Shown one piece after another: positions 55,010 through 64,000 of a DNA stretch of 64,000 nucleotides; position 1 is the stretch's first letter, and every line of letters begins with the position of its first letter. Location: the NCBI RefSeq assembly GCF_014851395.1, contig NW_024041262.1, positions 13,723,252 to 13,787,251 of the forward strand, read 5' to 3'. Below the pieces are notes generated by a model. It worked only from the letters and a program-made list of their open reading frames with translations. It was not told the origin of the DNA and did no database searches. Made by a program: the position numbers and the translations under genes. This stretch comes from Micropterus salmoides (taxonomy: Eukaryota; Chordata; Actinopteri; Centrarchiformes; Centrarchidae).

Positions 55010-55119
55010 GGGGCACATACCCAGAATAATGCACATGTTCTGCAACGTTGTTCTTCCATTCCATATTTATATATTTCTTCATTTATTTATGTTGACTGTA
55101 TGTTTGTCTACGTGTAGCA

Positions 55120-55200
55120 CCTTATCAGCACAGCAAATTCCTCGTTTGTGTAAAACACTACTTGGCAATAAAGCCCCTTCTGATTCTGATTCTGATGTTA
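55120..55200 (+). mobile_element. LINE-like 3' tail fragment with (GATTCT)n end
   Basis: CAGCAAATTCCTCGTTTGTGTAAAACAC..TTGGCAATAAAGCCCC followed by TTCTGATTCTGATTCTGAT. Same general tail type as the minus-strand fragment at 8700-8770. Confidence 0.55.
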
Positions 55201-55238
55201 TCTAGCTGAGATAGCTAACTTACCGACTGTTCCCGACC

Positions 55239-55565
55239 GAATGGATTCTCATTCTGATAATGAAACGAGTCATTTCGCTCGGGTTGCGATGGTCAAATAT
55301 ATTGATTCACTGTGTTACAGCCGCCGTTTTGGCCGCTAGTAAATGTTACTTCAAAGCGCGGGGTACTTCTGGTCCGCTCGAAGGCATTGCGAGGCTACCC
55401 AGCCGACCAATCACAGAGCTTACAGTCGGCGTTGACTCGATTTGTAGTTACATTTTGGAGGAGGTGCACGTCAGGCGACGCCGTAGCCTCTGCGTAGCCC
55501 CGTAGCCTTCGCCGTCACCTACGGCGTCGATTTGACGCAGAAGTATAAATTGCACTTAACGTTAC
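55239..55565 (+). mobile_element. MITE-like element, truncated copy 1
   Basis: Shares a ~260-bp near-identical block with 55984-56247 (AATGAAACGAGTCA, TTGATTCACTGTGTTACAGCCGCC, AAAGCGCGGGGTACTT, CGAGGCTACCCAGCCGACC, GGAGGAGGTGCACGTCAGGCG). It retains the right end GACGCAGAAGTATAAATTGC, with ACCTACGGCGTCGA before it. Open frames inside are chance frames repeated in both copies. Confidence 0.75.
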
Positions 55566-55722
55566 TACTAAAGCGGCAACTAAGTGCTGCTATACTGAGT
55601 TACAACAAATCTAATAACCAAAGATAAACAATGTATGCTAACTAACTAATAGCTTTACATTTGAGGTAAATATTGGCAAACTGACATCTTGGTATGGTAC
55701 CGTTAGCTGGTCAAGTGTTAAG

Positions 55723-56268
55723 GCCCATTTATACTGCGTAGGGTCTACGTGCGTACCTACGGCGTAGGCTACGCACGTAGCCATGCATTTATACTTGTGC
55801 GTAGGTGTGTCCATCATTCTGCAATTACACCCCCAAACACTAGTTGGCGGTAGCGCTACAGCGTCCACTGTGTTGACTTTTGCCGGCCAAGCATGCTAAC
55901 TTCCGGTTTAGCGCTCCGCTAACGTAAATGGGGGTAAAATTGTAAACGTGTGGCTGGTGTAGCCTTTTCAAATGTTACCAACTAAATGGATCACATTCTG
56001 ATAGTGAAACGAGTCACTTCACGCGGGTTGCAACGGTCAAATATATTGATTCACTGTGTTACAGCCGCCGTTTTGGTCGCTAATAAATGTTACTTCAAAG
56101 CGCGGGGTACTTCCGGTCCGCTCGGAGGCAATGCGAGGCTACCCAGCCGACCAATCATGGAGTTTACGGTCCGCGTCGACTCGACTTGTAGTTACATTTT
56201 GGAGGAGGTGCACGTCAGGCGACGGCATAGCCTCTGCGTAGCCCCTTAGAAGTATATATTGCACTTTA
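55723..56268 (+). mobile_element. MITE-like element, fuller copy 2
   Basis: The left end GGCCCATTTATACTGCGTAGG is followed by CGTAGG/CCTACG palindromic words, then the block shared with copy 1. The right end AGAAGTATATATTGC is the rough inverse of the left ATTTATACT. About 37 bp before the right end are deleted relative to copy 1. Probably a non-autonomous DNA transposon. Confidence 0.7.
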
Positions 56269-56276
56269 CTCACGTT

Positions 56277-58304
56277 AACGTTAGCTGCAATTATATAATC
56301 AACAGTTAATATCTTCCGATAAACCTGCCTATGTAGAAAAGACTAAAGCTGGCTACATAAAATACCACTATTGACTAGATTCATGGGAGGACAGCTAATG
56401 ACTTAAAATGTCAACAAATTCAGTAATTTCATCAACTTACCAGGCAGCGTACTTCAGAAACACTGAAATGAACGGGTCTCAGTGCTGGAACTATTCAGTG
56501 TTTGGAACTATCAGCTGCCCCATGACGCGCGTTACTTCCGCATTCCAAAGTTCCAACTTCAAGAAGTCAATGGGAGTGTCGTAACTCTCTCGTAAATGTG
56601 CAACAGCACTGCAGGGGACTCTCTCAACCGAGAAATATTTATTTACATTATATACAGACGGAGAGCTTTGCAACCGTCAGGCTGTGATCGGATCATCAAA
56701 ACAACTCCCCGACACATTTCTGACACATCGCTGATGCCAGTCCAAGTCTTGAAGTCTTGTGACGGGAGTCTGAAAACGTTGTGGCGTTTACAGTACGTGA
56801 CTACTTACTGTGATTGGTGACAGGGGGTCACACACTCCGCGAGCTGACAACGACTCTGTCATCCAACGCTGGTCTCCAAACCACATTTTGTCAAGAATAA
56901 ACATGTGAAATGTGAAAAGGGAAATGATGCGAACCTACACACGAAACAGCTGTTGTTTGTTATACTAAAGCTAGCAATTATAAAGACAAAAATAAAGGTT
57001 GAAAGAATGGATTAGCAAAGGTAGGTAGCAGGGATCATCTGTGCTACAGAGAGAGCTGGAGGGGAGTAAAAAGTGTTTCGCAGTGAAGTCTGCTCTGCCA
57101 GCTGCCTGCTCTCATTGGCTGGATGTGGATGTCAAGTCGGCCGGCTCTTCGAGATATTTGGCATGCTAGATATCTGGCAGACATTGCCGATGTGTCAGAA
57201 ATGTGTCAGTGAGCCGTTTTGACACATCCTTGAGTAGTTCACACATAAGGACTGGCGACCACCGATCGATCACTGATTTACCCCTGATTACAGTCCCACG
57301 GTCACCAAGCTCGCCGACCGGCAAATCCGGCTTTAAATCGTGTAGTGTGAACTAGGCTTTACCTTACCTGACTTCAGTCCCAAAGTCATTGAGAAGTTTA
57401 CCCAGAGAAAGTGTCGTGCTGTCTTTCTCCTCAAGTGAGCCCTCAGCTGTGGTGAGTGAAAGCATATTTTCTGTATCCTTAAAAGTTGTCTGTGCACTTT
57501 GTTGTGGCCTTCAGTGGTGTTGATCTTGCTTATGGTCCTGTAGGCTCATTTGTTCTGAGCTTGGTTGTGTTGATTTAAGGAATTCTTAATTTAGGTTAAT
57601 GACAGGCAAAGTGTAACTTGCATAATAGCTCTCTTTCTCTCTGTCAAGCCATTCCGTGGAATTTTAGAAAAAAAATCTAAAAAACACATCAGTAGCAAGA
57701 CAGAGGATTGTAGTTGTACTGGTACAGCCTTTCTTTTGAAATGGTTGGTGACCCACCAATTATTTACATAAAAAACGCCACTGTTGATGAAGCACGATCT
57801 GTTGGCATTTCCTCGCGTCTGGGTCATTCCAGCCTATTGTAGCTGTTTCTGCTGGGGTTTCTCAAAGCAGTTTGATCAGGAGTCAGGGCAGAGAAAGGGG
57901 TGGAGGGAAGAGATGCAGAATACGAGAGTGAAGAAGAGGAGCTGGGACTTGTGGGTATTTATGGAAATGCTGGCGATGATGTGGTTGATGTGTGGTCCCG
58001 CTCCTGAAACTCTGCTAATTAACTCCATGTAGTATGTGTGTTCAGTGAATTTGGGAGCCTTTCTCAAATGTATGCTTTGTGTGCGTGAGTGTGTCTGTAT
58101 GTTTAACTGTGAATTGTAGGTACAGTTTGTGTCCAATTGTGTTAGTGTTAAGTATGCTTCACTGCTTGAGTGTGTGTGTGTGTGTGTGTGTGTGTGCATC
58201 TCAGCATGGAGAGAGGATAGAAGGAGCCTCAGTGGAGAACCACACAGGAGGTGAAGTGTGTTTTCGGAGCATATGTGTGTGTGTGGGCTTTTTTTGTTGT
58301 TGTT
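56277..58304. other. Intergenic, with one DNA-transposon end
   Basis: The right-end-like sequence ATCGTGTAGTGTGAACTAGGC (57338-57358) is a teleost DNA-element terminus; its partner end was not found. (GT)n at 58170-58196. No exon. Confidence 0.4.
58170..58196. repeat. (GT)n microsatellite
   Basis: About 13 GT dinucleotides. Confidence 0.95.
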
Positions 58305-58515
58305 TGTGGGGTCCACTATGCTTGTCGGGTCCAACAGCTTTGTGGGGACCAAAATGTTGACCCCATGTTGTTTTATGAGCTGTTTGAGGGTTAAAGCATG
58401 GTTTTAGAGTTATCGTTAGAATTAGCTTATGATTAGATTAGGCATGTTGTTGAAATGGGTTAGGTTAAGGTTAGGATAAGGAGGGAAGGCATTATGACTA
58501 TGAGATGTCCCCATA
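58305..58515 (+). repeat. Interspersed repeat with GTGGGGTCC/GTGGGGACC and GGTTAGG words
   Basis: TGTGGGGTCCACTATGC, TTTGTGGGGACCAAAATG, then GGGTTAAAGC..GGGTTAGGTTAAGGTTAGG and GATGTCCCCATAGTATAG. GGGGACC and GGTCCCC-like ends face each other. A known style of fish repeat; class not assigned. Confidence 0.5.
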
Positions 58516-58889
58516 GTATAGTGGAGTAAACATGTGTTTGTGTGTGTTACCTGTACTGTGGGAGGACTGAACCTCCCATGGCTGGATCAGTGGCTAACCA
58601 CAGGGGATGAGGTGTCCATGAGTGAACTCCAGCATGACATGATGCATTTTATGGATCAGCTCTACAGAGATGGGAAATATGACATATTTCTCAAAGAAAG
58701 AGACTGTTATTGTGTAAATAAATGAAATTTCCTTTAAATGCACATTTGGTCTGCTGCTTAAGGGGATTTCAAAACCAGATTTGTTGGACAGACTGAGACT
58801 GGACTACATCAAAATCCTTGAGGACAGGGAAAGAAAGCCAAGCAACTAACTGTTAAGATTAAAATTTAGGCTGGGTGGAGGGGTAACTA

Positions 58890-59260
58890 TACTCAGTTAT
58901 CAGACATTTTGGGAAATATGCTTATTTGCTGCAATGCCAAGACTTACATAAGAAGATCGAGACTACTCTGATAACTGTCCGTAAAATAGAAAGCTGGAGC
59001 CAGCAGGTATTTAGCTTATCTTAAAACGGGGAAACAGCTGTCCTGGTTCTGTTCAAATGCCTTTCATACTATAAAACATGTTTTCTTTGTTTAATCTATA
59101 TAAAAGCATATTGCAAAAACGTCAATTTGCCATTTCACACGGGATTATGTGTGGGACTATTTCCTGAAGTCTTCTTGTGAGTTGCCAGGTAACCAGCGGA
59201 GACTCCAGGAAATCCTAGCTTCTGACCAAGATGTAGTCTGGCACAGAAGCCCCAGTAAAA
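58890..59260 (+). repeat. Foldback-type dispersed repeat, copy 3 (one arm plus interior)
   Basis: TTTTGGGAAATATGCTTATTTGC, GAGCCAGCAGGTATTTAGCTTA, GGGGAAACAGCTG, then interior GTGTGGGACTATTTCCTGAAGTC and GTTGCCAGGTAACCAGCGGAGACTCCAGGAAAT. The left arm matches 62434-62590. The opposite arm is not visible. Confidence 0.65.
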
Positions 59261-62200
59261 GAGCTAATTATTGTTTTTACACTTTTTTTTCCTTCTCATT
59301 TAACATTCTGCAAGACAGCGGAGAAGCATATTTCCCTTTAATGAAAAGGCAACTTATCAACATATTTCCAGGGGACTAAAGAAGGGCTATAATGTAGCCT
59401 CAGTGTAATTGAGAAAATAATAACTTAGACGACTGTGTATAAGGTGTGTACGAGGGCTGGCTTCTAATTTACTGTTTAATGTCTTGTAGGGCTTTATGAA
59501 TGGATGGCATGTGCTTATAATCACTTTTACATTCTTGATGGATGGGATGCAAGCGAGCATTTCCATTGAGGGGCAGATTATTATTGATGCAATGTGAATC
59601 ACAGGGGCACTTTTCACTTTAGAAAACGATAGGAACTGTTCCTGAAGGAATTTGCAATATAGAAAATAAATTCACCCTATTAATCACTTTAAATCTCATC
59701 CTAGCAGGTTGTGAGGTAAAAAAAGTGAGGTTACACATGTGCAGCCACAGTAGGTGGATATGAGTTCAAATGCATGGGTGTATGTGTCCACATTGCAGGA
59801 GAGTACTGGTGATGATGATAAATTGCACAACAGTGGTTTTATCACTTTACAAGACTGACAGCTTATTTTAAGCCCTGCATCCCATCCATCACAATACCCC
59901 TAACTGATCAAAACAAACATACTGATTGGGCTTCCTTTCGGTGCATGAAAACGCTGCCGTGGCATTGCAGCGTGACCCCTGGGTCATGCTGAGACGGATT
60001 GGGGGCACACAACGCATCCAGCCAGCAGAAGTAGAAATCATCAGGGAAGCTGTGAAACAGCAGGGAAATGCTTTTGTGCATGACCCCTTGTCAAGAGGGG
60101 TCACAGTACAGAGTATTTTACAAACATGTCAACGTGTATGGGCGTCATTATGGTAAACACACGCTAACGGGTGGAAATGGAGGGATCATGGTGATTTTTC
60201 TGGCCCGTAATAAACTCCCTTGATAGAAAATGCTTGTAATGGACTGTACTGAGGTGAGACGTGAAAAACAAGAAAAATATTGCAGCTATTGTGAGCACCA
60301 GAGAGAATCCCCTCTGCTGCTGCTGAAATTGAGTTTCCATTGAAAATTGCTGATGTTGTATCACATTTATTACATCACTCTAATACATAAAAGAACAGAG
60401 GATCCTGCCAACACAAATCTCACTGAACATTTGTAGATATTAAGGAAAGGAAAGCAAATAATAAAAAATTTAAATTATCTTCTGGACATTTCACCATTAT
60501 ATTTTCTACTAAACACACATATTGGCATTATAAAAAACATTAGCACAGATATAAAAGGCAAGACATCGTGCTGCTGACAGAAAATTACACTCCTGAGGAA
60601 AACCGAAGTACAGTGGAAGGAAATAAACAGAAGGTTTGGGACTGGGAGGAAGAGATGGCTCTTTGATGTCATGAAATTAAAAGTTTGTCTTGTCTGTGCC
60701 TGAGAAAACACTCGACTGTCTCCCTGCTCTGCAGATATGTGAAGATGACCGGTATTCAGTTTTACTGTAAAAAGAGTGTGTTGGTGTCTCTGCACATGTG
60801 CACTAATACATGTCTCAGGGGGAGACTGTGTTATTGCATGCATGACATCAGGCTGCTCAGTAATGTGTCATCATGTATGTACAAGATAGAATATAAATCC
60901 TTTGTGACAGTGCATGCTAAATGCGTGCACTGACACATGCTTTGGAATTGAGTGAAACTGCGTAAGTTCATTCCTCAGGTCCTGGTGAGGGGGGTTAGCC
61001 GGTCAGTTAGCATAGCGGCTAGTGTCTCTGTCAGTCCAACACACTGACACGTGGAATTCATCACATTACACAGACACCATCATTTTTAATCGCACTGAGA
61101 TCCTGTCATCTGGACTGCAACAGAAGCCTGCAACTAAATTGTGATATTTTTCATGTTTACAGCCTGTGACACTGCAAATGCATTTTACAAATGGTTAAGG
61201 GAAACCACTTGAGACCATTAGAGAGATGTTTTTTTTGCTGTAAATTGGATGAATCAAGCTTGGCAACAATGAACAACACATACACCAACAAAGGTCCAGT
61301 GTCTCAAGAGACCAAGAAGAGTGTGACAAAGCTATCATTTCTGTCAAGCAAATAAAACCAAATTCATCTGGTAGATATTCAGGGAAAGCCTGTTAGTCAG
61401 TGGGGAAACCCATCGAGGATGCATTACCCACATTTCTTTTGTCCCATTGGTGCTTTGAGGTGTATATAACAGCACCTCTGACACCAAATTGTAGATGCCA
61501 GTGTTGGCACGCTGGTGGAAAATAGCCTTTCTACTGATATGGATTTTTTAAGATTTGAAAGAGATGGAGATCAGGATGGATGGGGATTGAGGGGAACAAA
61601 GGAGGCAGACATTATGAGAGAGAGAGAAAAAGTATGAAAGAAAAGGTAGACATGGAGGGAATAAATGGAGGGGGAAATAGTAGATGGAGGGAAAATGAGA
61701 GGGACAAACAGGAAAACAGAGAAAAACAGTTTTGAAAATGATACATACAGAGCTGCTGCACTGCAAAACACCTGCAGTGAAACCCAGCTGAAAATATACT
61801 GATTGATGAATATTTTGAGCAGTGCATATGTGCAAGCATGTACGTGTAGGCATGAGTATGTGTGTGTGTGTATGTGTGTGTGCAGTAAGCGTTTAAGGCA
61901 AAAGTAAACACAACTATAAAAGCAATTTCACAGCATCTGCGTAGGAGAATGACTTTATAAAAATCCACAGGAGGCACATATACTGTAGAAATAGATAAGT
62001 TTGAAGACTGTAAAAGTAATATAAAAATGGAACCTCATCAGAGGCTCTTGGGGAAATACCTAATCTAGTGAAATATATCAGTGCTTAGGAGTACAACACA
62101 GATGACTGAAGCCAGACCCCCTGCCTCATTCTAACGAACCACACACAGACACAGACAGTGACAGCTCTATTATACATGCCACTCATTGAACTACTGTTTT

Positions 62201-62420
62201 TTTGTGTGAAAATGTATGAAAGTCAAGGTTGGAGGCTGTTTTGAAGCTGCTTCCAACTTTAATCCCACAAGGTTACAAGAGATTGGACAATAGACTGCCT
62301 TTATATTGTCTGTACAATAAATGTAAGTGTAAATGTGTACAGTAGATTGCTCCATGGTGGTAATACCTATAGAGTCTAATGTTAGCCACTTATATTGTGG
62401 CATAGCTTTAACAACAGTGA
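59261..62420. other. Intergenic, nothing recognised
   Basis: No supported host exon. The frame 59926-60156 (76 codons) reads smoothly but has no recognisable family; it is listed as a finding. A GA-rich run lies at about 61560-61700 and a GT patch at 61857-61881. Confidence 0.4.
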
Positions 62421-63022
62421 ACTTAAATTAATAGTTTAGGGAAATACACTTATTTACTTTCTTGCCAAGAGTTGGATGAGAAGACAGATATCACTCTCTT
62501 CTGTACGCTAATTATGAAACTACAGCCAGCAGCAGGTTAGCTTATCTTAGTATAAAGACTGGAAACAAGGGGAAACAGCTAGCCTGGTGCTGTGCTAAGG
62601 TAAAAAAATCTCTAACCTCCACCTCTAAAGATCACTGATGACCATCTTAGATCTTGTTTGTTTACTGGGGTGTTATGTGCTAGTCTCCACTGGTTGAAAG
62701 TATTTCCAGGAAATTTTTGGTCTTGGGGCTGACCAAGAAACAATCGCACACGTAACCGCCATAACACAGTGAATTGTCATTAATATCTTTGGTTTCTATG
62801 CATATTAAACAAAAAAATATATAACTTGTAAGATCTGGAGGTGCTGGTAGGCTAATTTTGTTACCTTTGGACCAAGCCAGGCTAGCTGTTTCCCCCCTTT
62901 TCCAGTCTATATGTTGGAGCCGCAGGCTCTAACTACATATTTATCATACAGACATGAGAGTGGAATCAGCCTTCTTATCCTTTCTAACTTTTCCCGAAAT
63001 GTCAAAGTATTCCTTTAATTGA
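62421..63022. repeat. Foldback-type dispersed repeat, copy 4 (both arms present)
   Basis: The left arm (62430-62600) reads AGGGAAATACACTTATTTACTTTCTTGCC, GATGAGAAGACAGATATCACTCT, CAGCCAGCAGCAGGTTAGCTTA, GACTGGAAAC, GGGGAAACAGCTAGCCTGG. The right arm (62838-63020) is the inverted equivalent: GAGGTGCTGGTAGGCT, GTTACCTTTGGACCAAGCCAGGCTAGCTGTTTCCCC, GACATGAGAGTGGAATCA, TTTCCCGAAATGTCAAAGTATTCCTTTAA. Arms of about 170-180 bp with a ~240-bp centre make this the best-preserved copy in the window. Confidence 0.8.
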
Positions 63023-64000
63023 TGATGAAAAATCATTAAAAGGGATGTTACTGTATATTTGCTACTGTAATCCTGCAAGTGCAAGAAAGTATAGTGTCCC
63101 TGCAGTATACTTTCAGTTAATGTACTATGAAAACAAATAACACGCAGGATAAATTCCTGCTGCAGGAAGCTCTGGGGACTCCAGCAGGATGATAACTTAC
63201 CAATCCTGTTAAATGATCACCCAAAGTCCTGTAGGTTAACAGGATTTAACTTGCAGGAATGCCCTAACATAAATTATATGTATGTGGAATAATTGCAAAA
63301 GACATTGCAAGAAATAATATTGATAAAAAAATACAACAATACAACAAGAGGCTACATTACACAAAGCAGGAGAAATTTAGAGATAAATATGGGCTGAGAA
63401 GGAGAGGCAGAATGACAATGAAAACTGCAGGATGAAATCTGACACAAAAGAGACCAAATTGGCCAAGGGAGGAAGAAGAAAGTGAATGCTCGTTTTAAAA
63501 AAGCATTAAAATACAGAGAGATCTATATTAAATCGCTATCATTTTGTCATCTTTAGTTCTTCCTACATGGTTTGCTCAGATTCTTGTATCAGTCAGTGGC
63601 TGACACATCAGGAGTGGCTGACACAATGGTAGAAGTGTGATTATGAAGGAAATACATTCACATAAAAAATGTATATGGAGGCTGGAAGTGAGACAGAGAA
63701 GGAGGAGAAAACGATGGCAGGACAGAGACTACGCCCTCACAGAACTAATTTCCTCTGCCACAAAGAGAGTCACGCCATATCAAACAGTGGACAATCCCCC
63801 TTTAGCTGTACCAAAGAACTTGATGGGCTAAGCAAGGATTAGACGGCAAGTACACAAAAAGCACAGTAGAGACAGAACAGGGTCATCATACAGAAATAAT
63901 GGTTCCATTACAAATCCTCCTGCTAGACAGACACATATAGCAATATAGCAAAAAGCAAGTTTCAGTCAGCTTCCAGAGCTCTGAAAAGCACAATGACACC
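63023..64000. other. Right-hand flank, nothing recognised
   Basis: No exon or element supported. Confidence 0.4.

Noticed and set aside
58534..58725. 63-codon frame as a possible exon
   Set aside because: Composition is plausible, but there is no recognisable domain and no convincing flanking splice sites or neighbouring exons.

Overview
The window is vertebrate nuclear DNA, almost certainly from a ray-finned (probably percomorph) teleost. It has a multi-exon gene with GT-AG introns, many CA/GT microsatellites, and a dense set of teleost-type repeats: Tc1, hAT-like and PIF/Harbinger-like elements, an L2-type LINE with an ATT tail, and a Gypsy-like solo LTR. No bacterial features are present.

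One protein-coding gene can be supported: a complete kcnj3 (GIRK1/Kir3.1, G-protein-gated inward-rectifier K+ channel subunit) on the + strand. Its coding sequence is join(957..1625, 10284..10500, 10884..11551), 517 codons plus stop, with intact splice sites and a nearby poly(A) signal at 11622. Exon 1 carries the N-terminus, both membrane helices and the pore. Exons 2 and 3 carry the cytoplasmic domain and the long GIRK1-specific tail. The residue after the GYG filter is His, where GIRK1 normally has Tyr.

Intron 1 (1626-10283) holds foldback repeats, a LINE tail and a hAT-like element nested in a foldback repeat. From about 11.65 kb to the end no host exon could be recognised. That 52 kb is intergenic: a dispersed repeat split by a 926-bp MITE (12.55-14.42 kb), an internally deleted L2 LINE (16.0-17.1 kb), a 605-bp MITE with perfect 14-bp TIRs (18.8-19.5 kb), a hAT-like copy holding a 492-bp solo LTR with a 5-bp target duplication (22.3-23.8 kb), a degenerate tandem array (24.05-24.62 kb), and a TIR element split by an L2 tail (24.9-25.8 kb). 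Further on are two MITEs (27.5-29.2 kb), a large composite repeat system (30.4-31.2 and 32.7-38.3 kb), a decayed Tc1 transposon with long IR/DR ends (40.6-42.0 kb), a hAT-like element (42.8-43.8 kb), and assorted MITE, LINE-tail and foldback copies to the end.

The most distinctive structure is at 32,691-38,296: two head-to-tail copies of a composite element. Each has a head, a shared ~0.75-kb insert flanked by 61-bp direct repeats, and an array of ~468-bp units. Five units carry a perfect match to the CTCF core consensus in the same orientation, and the right end has a hairpin plus CTAA resembling a Helitron 3' end. I found no evidence for a wholly new gene system. The repeat array with its putative CTCF sites is the best candidate for unusual biology. 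Family assignments of repeats come from terminal motifs and recall, not database searches.
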